This document shows positions 34,261-48,100 of a DNA stretch of 64,000 bases, piece by piece. Source of the stretch: Plasmopara viticola (Eukaryota; Oomycota; Peronosporomycetes; Peronosporales; Peronosporaceae); assembly GCA_001695595.3 (NCBI GenBank), contig MBPM02000041.1, forward strand, positions 1-64,000. The letters are read 5' to 3'. The translations under genes and the position numbers were made by a program. The notes beneath the pieces are model-generated. The model was not told where the DNA came from and did not search any database. It saw nothing but the letters and a program-made list of their open reading frames with translations. The number at the start of each line of letters is the position of its first letter. Position 1 is the first letter of the stretch.

Positions 34261-37200
34261 ATTTATATAAGCCGAGCACCCATAATCTATGTGCACTAAA
34301 TATTTGCCGTCCAATACGTTTCATTAAATACGTCAGAGCAGCGCAACTTAAGTATTTGACGACGGAAAACACATTATAATAACCTGTGGTGCTTTCGAAG
34401 TAGAACCCTGAAAAATACTTGCACTCGCATTGCGGTGTTGGACAATGAGGATGCAATTTCACATTCCAACCAAGACGATTTTTTCACGTGTAAAGCTTCG
34501 CTCGCCGTCGGATAGGCTTGTAAGCGTTGGTACTTGCATATTTATAATCTGTGCATTGATGGAGCGCTCCACAGAATGATACTTAAAATTGGTGATTGGA
34601 AACTCGTAGTTGCTTCCACGATCTTCATTGCCAGATAAACAGGATAAAGGTTTCTCGTGCAGTCGTGACTCATTTGCTTGTCGAATTAATAATCTTTGCT
34701 GGCTTTTAGCATTCGAAATTTCGTTGCCGCGCTGCGGTGATGAATAACTCATGCCGCTACATAAATTCGAGCTCTTGTGGGCTTCTCAGATGGTACATGA
34801 CGGGAACCCTAGTATTCATACTGGTGCGCAAACTAAATATTAAAAAGAATACATCGTCCCTGCCATGAATGCAAAATCGAAGTTAGTTTTTTTTGTAAGA
34901 GTGGAGATATGAGCATGAATCAGTCGGTAATCTTTTACTGATGATTCCCGATGGCACCACGAGCGTGATGTCTGCAGCACCAATACTATTGACGGCGCTA
35001 ATGCTCGTGTCCACCATTTAAGACCACGAATAGTCAGCGGTCGTTCACTGGGAATTCGTATATCTACCTGCACGCCTCTTCGGTGCACGGTATTGTGGAA
35101 TCTCAACCCATCTATAAGCAATTGTATTCCAACCTATGTCTAGCGGATAAATTGTCTACCTGAATCCGCGTAAGAGGCTTTTTGGATGTTATACTACATT
35201 TCCGCATCTGTCGGACGCGCACTTCACTGTGCTCGGATGACTCGCTGGATTCCATAATCCTAAGGAGGCAGCTGCGAATCCGCCCCCATGCTATTAAGCA
35301 GCTGAGATACGTATTGAGTTCGTGCTCGAAAAGCAAAGTCATTGCTTTAGCGCTCGAGCAGTACAGACAACTGTTATTGCAGCGGTAGCAGCCACTGTGG
35401 AGTCCACGTCAGTACATGTCAAGCCTTAACCTGATGGACTGATGGGAAATTAAATGCCTTTTCAAACAGAAGAGGCGGAGATGACCGCTCAAGCGGTCAT
35501 GAATAGGTGGACTTGGCGTTTACACTTTCTCGGAAGCCAAACTGGGCACTCACCATTACCTGAGACTTTTGCTTCATAAATTTCGTAAATTTGCAGTTTA
35601 AAGCAACGTTCTTAACGGCAAACTTTGAGCTCAATCATTGTTCGAGACTTTGTCTGCATGCAAGAAAGACGTAAGCTTAACTAATGTGTTCTTTCGAATA
35701 AAAAAAAATTGTCATTTTAGCTCATAGTTAGCGTAAGAATAGGCCCGCCCCGCTCTTGAATATTCAGAGTGCAGGCAGCAGCGCATCAATGGATGCCAAT
35801 ACACCTAAAGCTTATATCCTCATAGCTGAAATTCAAGCATTGCTGAGATTCACGGGATCAGCTGACGCAAGTAATTTGCTGCTAATTCATACGCACTGCG
35901 TGTGGTCACACTTCCTTCCAGCCTGCTACGATATAGAATGTTTGATAGATTTTGCCTGAATGTTACAAATTTTGCCGGCTGGGACGGCCAGCAACCCTCT
36001 CTCAGAGATAACTGTAACTACCGTTTCTATAAACGAAGTCCGCACGGACATGTGACAGAAGTGTTCCGTGCACACTCAGCCTCTTTTTATGTGACCGTGA
36101 AAGTGGCGTTGTCGCATGGGTAAAAGAAGACTCACAGATTTAAGGCACATCGGGCTGTTAGGTACTATAGATTTCTGCTGAGCTGAAGGATGACCTTGAA
36201 GAAGCGGGCAAGCCTTAAATTTTGACGTAAATTTGTCGGTGGTGACATCAACCATTTGAAAACAGAGTGGCACCTGCGCCAAGCGCACCAAGGTTGAAAA
36301 AGTCAACACTTCACTCGCGCCGCGGGAAGCACCAACATCCAGTAGATGAGAGGCGGCCTGCTGGAGAAGAAATGAGCTCTGTCAAGGCTTAGAAAGAAAT
36401 ATAAAATTGGGAAGACATATCCCAGAATAAATTTTATATCCAAATAAAGCACGGATCGTGCTTGAAAGAGTGATTTGATTGTTGCTGGTGCATCCGTGGC
36501 AACTTTCAGTAGCTTTCGCTTTTCTCGTCAACTTCGAGGCGTCAAACAATAACACTTGACGCTCTACTGTAAATTTAAGGCATGTGTTCGCTGCGGCCCT
36601 ACGAGCACACTAACGTGACATTATCGCTCAGCTACATGATTAATATCTAAGATATTCTTGGATTTATCCTTGACTTTGACCGCGTCGAACGCTGTTTAAC
36701 GAAAGTGAGCAAACTTTGTCCTCGGTAGAGTGCCACAACATCTGGGTTGATCCGAGATCAAAAGTGCCACAGGTCGTTTCTCGGGAAGAAGACACTTGAT
36801 CGGATTTTGGACTAAGTCGTAAAAGTGTTGGACGTAGTAGTGTCAGAAATGATAAACAATGATGTCGAAGATAGGAGCCTTGTACTTAAAACACATATGT
36901 AGAATGCATGTCGTAAGTAGCATGTTGGCTTTAACCCATGATAACAAAAGAAAGGCCCTCTAGAGTATATGTAATAATGCGCTGACCACAAAGCAACGCT
37001 TCGCTGTATGTCCGTCGTGAAATAGTTAGCTTGAGGTCAATCATCTGAGTTTATTTATCCATTCTCTCGTGAAGCAGCAGAAGACGATGACGCGTACGGC
37101 CTATCGAGCAGCGCGAATTGCCTAGCCGTAGCAAATATAAACTTGTTTGAAAACGAGTAAAGGGATGCACCAGTGAAGTCAAAGGCAAGCTAATACTTTT

Positions 37201-40200
37201 TTATAATGTTCGGGTCGAGCTGGACATAATAATTTAGGCAGAGCTCGAAGATCTTTGTGAAGCTTAAAGTGCGTTTGAAGTAGTGACCGTATGACCTAAG
37301 AAGGAGATCAACCTCTTATCACTATTGAGAAGTGCTTTTTTAAAGACACGAAGAAGGCACAAGGATCCATCGAGCCCGTAGTTTCAAAAATACTAGGAGG
37401 TAATAGTACCAGTGGTAGAGTTGTGCTCTATAAAATTGATTAACTTTAAAAAGCCTCATACTGCGTGGTACAACATTAGCCTTTACCAAGTGAAACGGTG
37501 ACGTTTTTGGCGCATTCTTCGTGCAGATCACGAGATATAAATGGCTAACAATAGGGTGCCTTTTACAATTGTGTTAAAAAGCCGAATGGCGAGCGGTGCA
37601 TCATACACACTTACAACACAGAAATGCGACCACGATTCCGACACAGATGCTACACGAGATTGCTATTGATAGTTATCTCGCCAACAAATCTCACCTTATG
37701 TAATTGTCTTTAGCTTCTCGTACAAGAAAATATTGCTTTCCATGATATCAGAGATCAATTAAAATTCATTCACCATGTACGCAACTCACGCTGCATCTGT
37801 ACTCCTAGTATGGCTGAGTGTTACATGTCCTGGAAGGGCAACGCTCATTTTGGCGAAACTCACCGGCAATCGTGTTCATTAGCGTACGAGCAAAGAATGC
37901 GCAAACTCTATAAGATCAATTGAATTGAGGAGGTGAGAAGTCTTCTTCACTCCTCGAACAAAGTAAGATGACTGTGGTTTAGGAGAAGGCTCGTCTCGTA
38001 CTTTACTCTTTTAAGTGCAGGTTGCGACGGCATCCATACATCATTTAAGATAGATGCAGTCAGAATCAGGGTTGCTTTTTGATATGTTGTCAATAGGTAA
38101 ATTTTTGGTGTACAGAAACTCGGAATAGTGCCCCCCCCCCGACTCGGTAATAAAAATCATTTGCTATGTAATAACAATTGTTTTTTAGCGATAGACAAAG
38201 CTAGGGCTTGGCAACCGTAACTCTTGCTTTCAGAATGCGTGAAACTAGGTCATTCACCTTCGTTTTGTAAAGAGCCAGTACGAGTCACTGGATGCTGTAC
38301 TTTGAAATGTGAGCTATAATTTAATTAGTATGATCGATAAAAGACCCTGTGGCTATAATGTATTATAATTACAATTTTGCCACAATTTCTCAATTAGTTG
38401 CATAAGTAGACCATGATCTTTGAATGTGCTTATTTTAAAGTTCTTAGTTATGTCTGGTTACTGAACTTTAAAACATCGCGTGACTTGTTACGCATTATGG
38501 TAGTACCACAACCTAGCGTGACACGCACTGACATTTCCCTTGAAAGCATCGAAATTTTAAGTCCATACAATTCAAAGTTTGACTTGAAAAAATCAGTGTC
38601 TTTTAAATATCACTTTCTGTCTAACGGAGACGACCGTTGTGACAAGTACCGCTTCTAAGAAGCCCGCACAAAAAGCCGACCAGGCGACAAATTTCTTTTC
38701 TAAAAAAAACGCTCTAACGCGACCGACTTATTTTCGGTGCATCGTTGAGGTCTGAAACTGACAGCATTTTTAAGACGCAAGCTAAGCTCACAGTCGCGCG
38801 TCTTTTCGGCGTTAGTACGCTATGCCGCCGGCAGACGATCCGGTCACTCGTAAAGCACACCACCGTCACACGCGTCGGTCGAAGTTAACAACTTCCAATC
38901 CTTATGGTCGTCTACGGCCCGCTAATCGTTACATCACAGAACAATGATGGTGAGTGCTTTACTCGACAAAGATCAAGAAGATTGCGGCTCGAGACTCTTT
39001 CATATGTACGCCATGCATACATCGCGCTCACCTGAGCCATACACTTGCAATTTCGTGCGTTGATGGCCACTTGCTCCCTAACAAATAACGTACCTAATTC
39101 ATAGCCCACGCCGCTAGATGAAGCTTATAACGAACAATTTGGATGGGGCACAAGAGCACGAGGTGCAGTTACTTTAACAAAGTAATTTGCTTGGTAAAAT
39201 GTCGCGGGCAAGTTACAAGCTTAGCCAGCTGTGATTGCCCAAAAATTTATGGATGGCCTATAGCGTTGGGCTCGTCGGGCGCTCAGTGCGTAGCACTCGC
39301 AGCTCTAAGAGTCACTTTGTTAGCCTCGCAAAAAGTTTCATTGTCGACCTTTCTGCTCGTTTGGTTGCCACAGGGTGGGAGATACATAACGAGAATGCGT
39401 ATGTGACGGTGATACCACGCCTTATGAACCATACGAGAATGACAAAAGGCTTTTACCAAACCATCGTCTCGCGACTTTAGGTTCGCAACTTTATTTTCTC
39501 GTGAGCCTGCCTCCACAGCAGTCGCCATTAACATCTAGTTGAGCTCTTTCTGTGGCTCAAGACTCTACAACTTTGAAGGCGGGATGCGTAGCGTTGTCGA
39601 AGGTGCTACACAGGAGCAAAACGTTTATGACATCAGTGTAGAAGCGGGGACAAAACATCTTGTACCTACCCGAAGTGAAGATATCCTGGCCACTTCATAA
39701 GACACTAAATTGACTCTGGCGATAATTTCGCGCAAAATCACTTCTACGTGATAGTCTTTCTACCAAGGAGGGGAAAATAAGAGCGATGTACCAGCATGAT
39801 GCGCCATTTTCACTGATTGTACGCTGCTTTGACGTCGCTTAAGACAAGAGTCTGACAAACGTGATTGGCGACCAACGACCTCGACTGTCTTTGCCAAGAC
39901 ATGCGCTAGGTGCCGCAACTTCGATAGCTGTGTCTTGTTCGACCGGTCCTCGATCCTCTAGCGCCCAGGTAGTGGGAATCCCTACACAATATTAAATACA
40001 GGCTTATTTGTTAAATCGATCTTCAGTAGCTGTGGCTCGGTGCCAGCACTCCCACGCTTAGTCCCAATTTGACTGAAACACTAAATGTGCTCGCATCCTT
40101 GTGCAATGCCAAGCGTGTACCCTAATCTGGTTCGATATTACGTGGGCGCAGTTGGATAGCAGTAATCGCTTTTGTAGGTAAAATCTTAGCATTAATTATT

Positions 40201-43200
40201 GCATGGTCATCGATTTGCAGGTTGATCTTGGATTTACCTCCTTTGAGTTAGATAATTTAGCTTTCGGCCATTTTGTTGCCGCCGTTTCTTCAGACACTAA
40301 GTCTCGAGAACTCAAAATCTCCAACTTGCTCAAGATTTTTGCCTTCTGACAGGATTAATATCAGCAAGTAAATTGGCTATGCTCCCTTATTAAGCCTAGA
40401 TCCATAGTGGTTGCCCAGAACGGAGCGCAAGAGTAAGCCATTCCATCGGCTTAAAGTGGCGTGTGGCCTGTTGAGGCATGAGCGCCATTGTCTGCTACAA
40501 AGTTAATGAGTCAGAGCATGACGGCTAGCACTATGGCACACTGTTTGACCAAACTTCATCGCGTGTCTTACTATCGGTCTGGGAATGGTCCGCTGTGGAT
40601 AAAACTAGCCTCGATCAAGAGCTGCTCCAAATTGAATCCATTAATGTGAGTTTATGTTGAGACGATTGACCCCGACAGCTCATGTTCTCTCATGACACGA
40701 TCTAGGAACACTGCGGTTGTTTTAGTACCGTCGAAAATATCAAGCTTAGCCGCTAAAGTACTTGAACGGCAAACAAAGACCACAATATTAGGGTTGCTCC
40801 CCAAGTCCTTGAAAAAGCGGAGCACATGATCGATTCTATTGGACTGTCAACTACGTGATGCAATCAGCAAGATCGCCATTCTTTTAAATGCGTTTAGGGA
40901 GGATCTAAGCTCGCTGGTATACTTTATATGCGTGCACACATCTTTTGACTCTCTTATACAGCTTAGGCTACCAAAAGTTGGTGCTAACCGGATCATGCGT
41001 CTGTTGCCGACTGAGATGACTACACAGCGTTGTATCATTTTCGTACAGGATGCAATATATTGAATTTTCACTATGATAACCGCTACACATCTTGATGCTG
41101 AAACACAAAGACCCGACCTCCATTAAAAATCAATGAAGCCCACGCCGATGATTTCTTTCAAGTCTTTAAAGTTATCGGTCCCTACAGTAACAGAACTACA
41201 CATTTACCATCTTGAGCAAACGTACCACGGATTATAACAGATAAGGTCATATCGGTGAGGTGAGCTAGCTCGAATCTGGCCAGCGCAATAACTCACCAGC
41301 CAAAGCAGTCTGCTTTCGTTACCAATGATTATACTTTGTAGAAAAGGCCACCTGGTCATTCTTTGCAAAGAGGTGAAGAGACTGAGTTGCAGTGCATAAG
41401 GACGCACGATATGTATATATCACGAATTATTATGAGCCTAGCATTTGTGCCGTGTATTGGACAAAAAAAATTTCTCGGCAGCCTCTAGCTACCGAAATTG
41501 AACGCTATCATACCATCGGAGCAATACAATACCGATAGCAAACTGGGAGGTGTAACAAAGTTGTACATATTTACTTTAGCGAACAGCAAATTTGTGCACA
41601 ACTACGTTAGCTATGCCTGCAAGCGGGAAGCGCTGTTGTCTACATCTTCTTGTCATATTTTGCACGAATATGCGCGATATTCTATTTGAAGAAGGTCTGT
41701 GCATACGTTCAATGGATTCTGAGTAGTTGCGCCACATAAACTATACAGACACGTTCGAGAGCCCTTGAAACATGACCAATTACTACCGTCTAGAATGCTT
41801 ACTACGGTCAATACTATGACATTTTTCTGCTTCGGAAGTTTAAAACACCCGTCGACTATGTTGAATATGTTACTCACGCTATGTTGTTTTGCTCACATCC
41901 GTTTAAGAAATATGAGCCTGAGCAGGAGGGGCTACCTCATTTGGCTTATTTTATCTGCGGATGATGCGCCACTTGCCATTTGACTTTTTGACCCAGAATG
42001 TCGGCGTGAAACAGAACTCTTGGGCTAACCATGTGTGACAAGGCTGTGTCATAAAGCATTCGGCTCATAAAACTAAGTCAGTTTCATGTCGCACACCTAT
42101 ATTAATGGCTTTACCTCATCCTAATATTTTAAACTATACGGCTCCGATGGATCTATCAGGAATGACGATCCACCTCTAGGATTAAGAGCCTCCTTAGTGT
42201 CTGTGTAGATTTATTCGTCTGATAGTAAGGAGAAGCTGATCTTTTCTTTTACTCGTTTGACAACTACCTTGAGTATTATACTAGCGTTGTCGTGTACATC
42301 TTCTCCTACTCAAGCAAAGATCTCGTTGAAAAAGTAGATTCCATTCCTATCTTGTCTTCGACTGAAACGGCACCCCAAACAACATGGCAATTTTAGACAA
42401 GACCAGACGCTTCGCAGTCTTCGATGTGCCATGCGCTGCCATCTTCTGCTGCTGCATTAACTACGCCAGAAGAATACCCATTAATACCTGGACCCCGAAC
42501 CGACTATGCTTCGTCGGACATATAACGAATCCTGTCCACAACGGGCGCTGCTCAGTGGGCTACGTTCACCTCCACGTGCATCGACAGGGCCTCATTGGTG
42601 TTATCTTGCTTTAAAAAAGCGTTAAACCTTCTATTAACCCAGTGTTAATGAAAAAGTTGTTTGCATCTGTCAACCAGCATTCAAAGCACATGTAGTCAAG
42701 AGCATCATGCTTCGAGTCACCAAAATCCTAGATACGCGTCAATGTCACTATAGCATCGAGCATAGTTGCTAGCCGCCCAGAACATGACAAGGACAAATAC
42801 GGTTCGCCAAAATTTTCCATGGTTGCCAAAACAGCCACATCTCCACTCCTGCTGGCAACATTCGTGCATTTGTATAGTACAGATTTCTTCTGGGATACTC
42901 ACTACTGACGATTTTTTTTCCCTAAGCCTCGACGGAGATTCCTACAAAGTGGTGACGTTTCGTGGCATACCCGACAACTGTTTGCCCAGAGAGGTTAAAC
43001 TGTCATAGCTTTGCTGCGTTCGATGGAGGGGGTACGTAACTGCAATTGGTATGGGAATCGACGGATGCCCATATGCTTGCCCGCAGCTCGGAGGTCTACT
43101 TCTTAACAAAGCAGAGATCAATGAGTACCAGATCGCCTTTTGAGCCATGGATTTGTGAGTCGTCCTACTTGTGCCACCTGAAAGTCAAACTTGGGTTCCG

Positions 43201-44390
43201 AAGCCAATTACATGGCCCCATTGAAAAATATTGGGTGAACACGAAGCACCTCTGACCCATACGCACTCAATCCATCATAGCAGCGATTGCAATCTTTACC
43301 TAGATAATTTTTTTCGCCGTTCCTACCAACAGAGTCTAGATTCTGACAAAGGCAACCAAATGTCTTTGTAGTAGCAGGCTGCAAGGAAGAATATCCGCAA
43401 ACGGTACATGACGATCTTCTTGCGACAGCTGACATTTTGATTCTCCTCAGGTTTAACGGGTCAGAGCTTACCGATTCGTCCAGTCTTCGTGGACCTCAGA
43501 GTTGTTGTTCAGGAGGAGACTCTCAGCTGCGGTCCAGCATATGAGCATCCACCGATGCCTTTTGTTGTTGGTTTCTGCACAATGTATAGGCGGACCAAGC
43601 CTTATGCCAATTCAAAGCACAGCCAATTTAATTTGTTCGGGGGGGGGCACTTTAGTAATGCCTAAATATATGTAGATGCTTATATTAAGTACACGTCTAA
43701 CCAAGATGGAAGCCTAAAGCTATACCGATTTGCATCCTGCTTGGCCGCTACAGCTCGGGCTACCGTAGTCTGTGCTGCTTAATCCTAGAACAATGACCTT
43801 GCTTGTAGGGCACAAACTTTGTTACGCGTTTCCGCTGCTTAACAGCACTAGGGCTGGAAAAGCAGCTGCCTCCCTAGAAATACAAAAACCATCAAGACTT
43901 CCAAGCATGGTTAATTACGCGTCCGGCAGATGCGGATCTGCAGTTATATTCATCTTAAAAACCTTATGCGAGGGATCGAGTAGCCAATCTACCCGCGTGA
44001 GCGTAAAATTGACTAAATGTGCCACCAGATTTGACGGTGTCACCAAGCTCCTTGCATAGAGGAGACGTATAGTAAGATAAACGATCGACCGCTAAGTATT
44101 TATGCCAACATGTGGAATAGCCCGCTACTTGATTTGAAAGCAGCAAATTTATCCAAGTCCTGTACAAGCAAATACCTTCACAACTGCAATCTAGGCAGAG
44201 ATGATATTTTATAGTGACATTCCTCTTTTTGCATATCGGTATAAGGATGTCTGTTGTGCTCCATTATTCTAAGGCTGCTTTTTGATAATTTAGCATCACC
44301 CCGTGTAGCACCACAAACTAAACCTCACGCTGAAATTGATAACGATTTATTTTATTATACGATTTCCACGCGAAACTAGGATGTGAGATT
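34261..44390. other. 10 kb without a recognisable gene; one gypsy-like scrap
   Basis: At 35,950-36,120 (+) an open stretch reads FAGWDGQQPSLRDNCNYRFY and then ends VTVKVALSHG, which resembles a segment of oomycete retroelement polyproteins and recurs in decayed form at 12.7 kb. Elsewhere frames are under 100 codons and without domains. Homopolymer runs occur at 38131-38140 (C) and 43639-43647 (G). The interval is probably old, unrecognisable transposon sequence. Confidence 0.35.
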
Positions 44391-44394
44391 GCTC

Positions 44395-44796
44395 CTTACA
44401 ATCCAAGGTGTCGGCATCTATTCGGTAGACGACAATGTACTTGGACTTGCAGCGAAGGCAATTATTGCATTTCTCGTAACAGTACCCGTAACACTACGAA
44501 CGTTTGCATTCCGAAAGAGGAAGGTCTCAGTTCTGGAATGGCCTCAGCTGGTACTTTTAATAAAGAGTCTCTTTATCTCATTACGTTTAATGACGTTGAT
44601 TTCCACTTAAACGACATGAATGGGTTGATCTCAGCTATCTACGCTGACGGCAGCCTTCCTACTACCGTCGATGGATATCGCTATCATGACGATGTGATAT
44701 CATTTAGTCCGTATGGCTGACCTACAGAGGCATCGTTTCGCATCGTTACCCCTGCCTTTTACAATATCGCCGTTTGCAACATTCTGGGTATTGTGA
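44395..44796 (+). pseudogene. Transglutaminase-elicitor pseudogene, 5' part (split by gypsy insertion)
   Basis: Read with frameshifts, this matches residues from about the FGIHS region to SNILG of the open copy: CIPKEEGLSSGM, then ITFNDVDFHLNDMNGLIS, YADGSLP, YRYHDDV, PTEASF and FYNIAVCNILG. The first third of the gene is missing. Homology stops at 44796, exactly where the retroelement LTR begins, and resumes at 49608. The Ser-Ser in GLSS replaces the family's catalytic Cys-His, as in the open copy. Confidence 0.85.
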
Positions 44797-45190
44797 CGTA
44801 ACCGTCGTCACCGGCAGTTGTGCCGGTAACATGTGCATTGGTATATTCCAAAGGAATAGGTGATCCGTTAGTCTCAGACCAAAATAAAGTTTCAGATGTC
44901 TCATAATCGCTGGGAGCCAAGAGACTTAATTGGCTGAAAATAATCTACGACTAGTTGAGAGCCAGAAAAAATAAAGAAGAATGATAGCTATAAGGATGGT
45001 AGCGGTAGATGGCTCAGAGCAACCACTAAGGCTGAACAAAGAAAATAAGTTGTAAGATCTCGTTATTTATAATCACAACTCAATTTGCTTTAAGCATCAA
45101 ACACTCCTTCTCGTTCATCGACTTCGCCCTGCCCGCCCGCGCCTCGTCCGACGACCGACTTTTCAAAGCTTCCTCTGCGTCTGTGTTACA
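44797..45190 (+). repeat. 5' LTR of the gypsy element
   Basis: The left edge is set by the end of the transglutaminase homology, the right edge by alignment of its last 60 bases (CCGCGCCTC..CGACGACCGACTT) with the LTR remnant at 49533-49607. The following bases do not give an obvious TGG-type primer-binding site. Confidence 0.65.
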
Positions 45191-48100
45191 TAGTAGCTCT
45201 TGTCGTGTCAACTCCAAGAATTAAAAGCGAGGGTGTTTGCGATCACATAGTGAGAAGCGGGTTATCCTGTAATCATTAATATGAGCCACGATGTGGGAAG
45301 TACTAGGTTGCCTTACAGAACTAACTTAACGTTCAGTGTTTAGTTAGTGTGATTGCACGCTAGCGTGGTACAAACATCTAGAACTCCTTCAGTTGGTCTG
45401 TAGCTTTGTGCTTTTGCTTTCTAGTGTATCCCTGTCGCGCTTCTGCATCACATAGAATTGCTCCCAGAGAACTAAACTAATTGGCCTTGCTTGATCTACA
45501 TGCAATAGTGCTGGGATGTTTTGTTCGGCTTCCTTGTATGGGAAACGTAAGACTTGAGAGTTTACAAACGAATTCATCAAAACCACTGAGCCGCAAACCC
45601 CGTTTTCAGTAAACCCAAAAGCTTTGGAAGGTTCACTAGACACTCTTTCTATTCCTATTTCGAGTGTAGACTGAAAGACGAAACTTGATTAGTTTCGTTC
45701 TTGAAGTTTAGATATATTCTGATAGATATATTTAAAGCGCTGAGAAGTCCAGCAAGCATAGCCTAACAAAAAAGACGTACGGCTGAGCGCCCATCTCCAA
45801 ACCTAAGACCTCGTCAACAGAGCCGAACAAGTGCTCTTGACGACAACAAAGATCTACGGCCAGCCTCGCGATCAAGATCACGAGCGACGACTCCGCAAAA
45901 TGCGGCATGTGCCAATGGTCAAGCGGATTTAACTCCTCAGGCTAAAATAACTCCCCCTGCAGCGACAGGACAACACACTCTATTCATGCATCAGAAGCAC
46001 CAGCATATTGAGCCAGGTGCAAGCTCAAAAAGAAGCCCGAATGCACCAGGCTATTAAGCTCTTCACGTTTCTCGTTGCATCAAGAGACGAGCAGAAGAAA
46101 AAGATCCTCCGGTTTATAAAGGAGGTTTGGCGAAGATATTGAACTGTGAATGTTTGCAACAACACTATACATCGCCAACAAGCGCCACTTGATGACAACA
46201 GAGTCGTCATACATTGTGACGCTTTTAAAGTAAATTAGGCAAATCCGAACTAGACTGGTACGTGCTTTTATCGCCGATTGCGAGCGCATAAACGTGCACA
46301 AGATATGGGCACTGTTTAAAATGGAATTGCGCACACCCTTCAGGCTCAAGAATTTTGCGTATGATCTACAAGAGCGGATGTTTCGCCTGAAAAATGAAAC
46401 TTTCCATGAGTACGTCTCTAAGCTTTAGGACTTATACTAAATTATAAATCAATGATTTGGATACCGTTTTTCCTCCACAATGGATTATAAGAAAAACCTG
46501 CAAAGAAAACAATGGAAGAGGGCTTGAGTACTCTCTAGAAGGCCATTGTAGTCGCGTTTAATCTCGAGTTTGCCTAAATCGTATGTCGACCAAGTTGCTC
46601 AAAACGGTTCCTGCAGAATCAGGCTAGCGTGGGAACAAATCACGACATCAGAGACAGAAAGAAAAAAGACAAGATCGACATAATCGGCAGCAAATAACAA
46701 TTATGGCGTTGTGGACCACATATCACCGCAATGTCCCGCTTCTTAACGTAAGAACTCGAGTCGTTATATCAACGGTGCACCATATGCTTTTCCTAAAGCT
46801 GAAGCTCAAGCATTTCGAGTTGTTGGTCAAGAGAGACCTATCACCGTCTTTATCGACAATGGATTTGGTCTTACGGTGTATCCGAAGACTTGGAGAAGCG
46901 ACTTGAGCTCGAAGTAGCCAAATGTGAGAAGATGCAAGTCGACCTTAGATACGACCAAGTTAATCACCGCCTCCGACGAACGGTTGCAAATGCATGCAGA
47001 TATCTGATTTTCATTTGACATGGTGAACGTTTCAAGTCATGCCTGCTCCTGAGATAGTGTGACTTCAAAGGCAAATTTTAGATACCATCTGTACCACATG
47101 GCGCATAGCTCTTCGTATCAACGGAGTACCACGCGGGTCGACTCAGCCCGCATAATACACCACAAGGCCACCATGGCCGTCAAGGAATGATGCAGCTAAA
47201 TTTTTCTCACAGTTGTTTTAGAATGCTGCACCACTACAAAGACATTAATGCTGTCTTGTCTTCCGCACCCGGAATTTTGAAAAGGCTGAGCGCTACCAAA
47301 AACAGGGATGGGCATCGCTTTAAGATAGTCCGGTACATGAAGCACTACGTGAGCATGCGAACACAGTATTTTGCACTGAGCTTCCAAGGAGAAACCTTCA
47401 AAACGGAAAGGAATTGAGCACGAAATTTTGCTCAAGCCTGGTGCAAAGTCGATATCCGTCAAACAATGGCGCCAGCGTTTTGAGCAAATATTGAACAAAG
47501 AGATCGTTTAAGCCGACATTATTCGACCAAGTGCGTCTGCCTTTTCGACACCAACGTTTTGTGTCAAGAAGCCTGTAGATTGGCGCATTGTGCAAGATTG
47601 TCTTTGGCTACTTCCAGCGACGATCTTGCTGTCGATACCAGTGTCATGTAAGGAATATACTGTTGGCGCCATGTCTGGAAATCATTGAATTTTGTGCATG
47701 GACATACTTTGAGGCTACTAACAGATTCAATTTCGTGAATCGGATATTTCCAATTGGTCTATATGAATAATCAATTACACCCATGGGAATGAGCGGAAGC
47801 CCGACTACGTTTAATCAGCTTTTGCAGAAAGTCTTTTGAGATCTAAATATGTGATGAGAATCTTCTTTGACGATATTTACGTGCTCACACAAAGTGAAGA
47901 TGTCGCAGACCACGTTACGGCTTTAGACCGTGTACTTAAAATGTGTGAAGAACAGCATCTTTACATCAAATTGTCAAAGTGCTAGGTCTACTTGGATGAA
48001 ATCCCATACCTGAGAGCCTTTGTCGGACATTAAGGTACCCCGATAGGATTAAGATCAGCGCAGAATGGCCTGTGCCCAAGAAAAGAATCAATTGGAGTGG

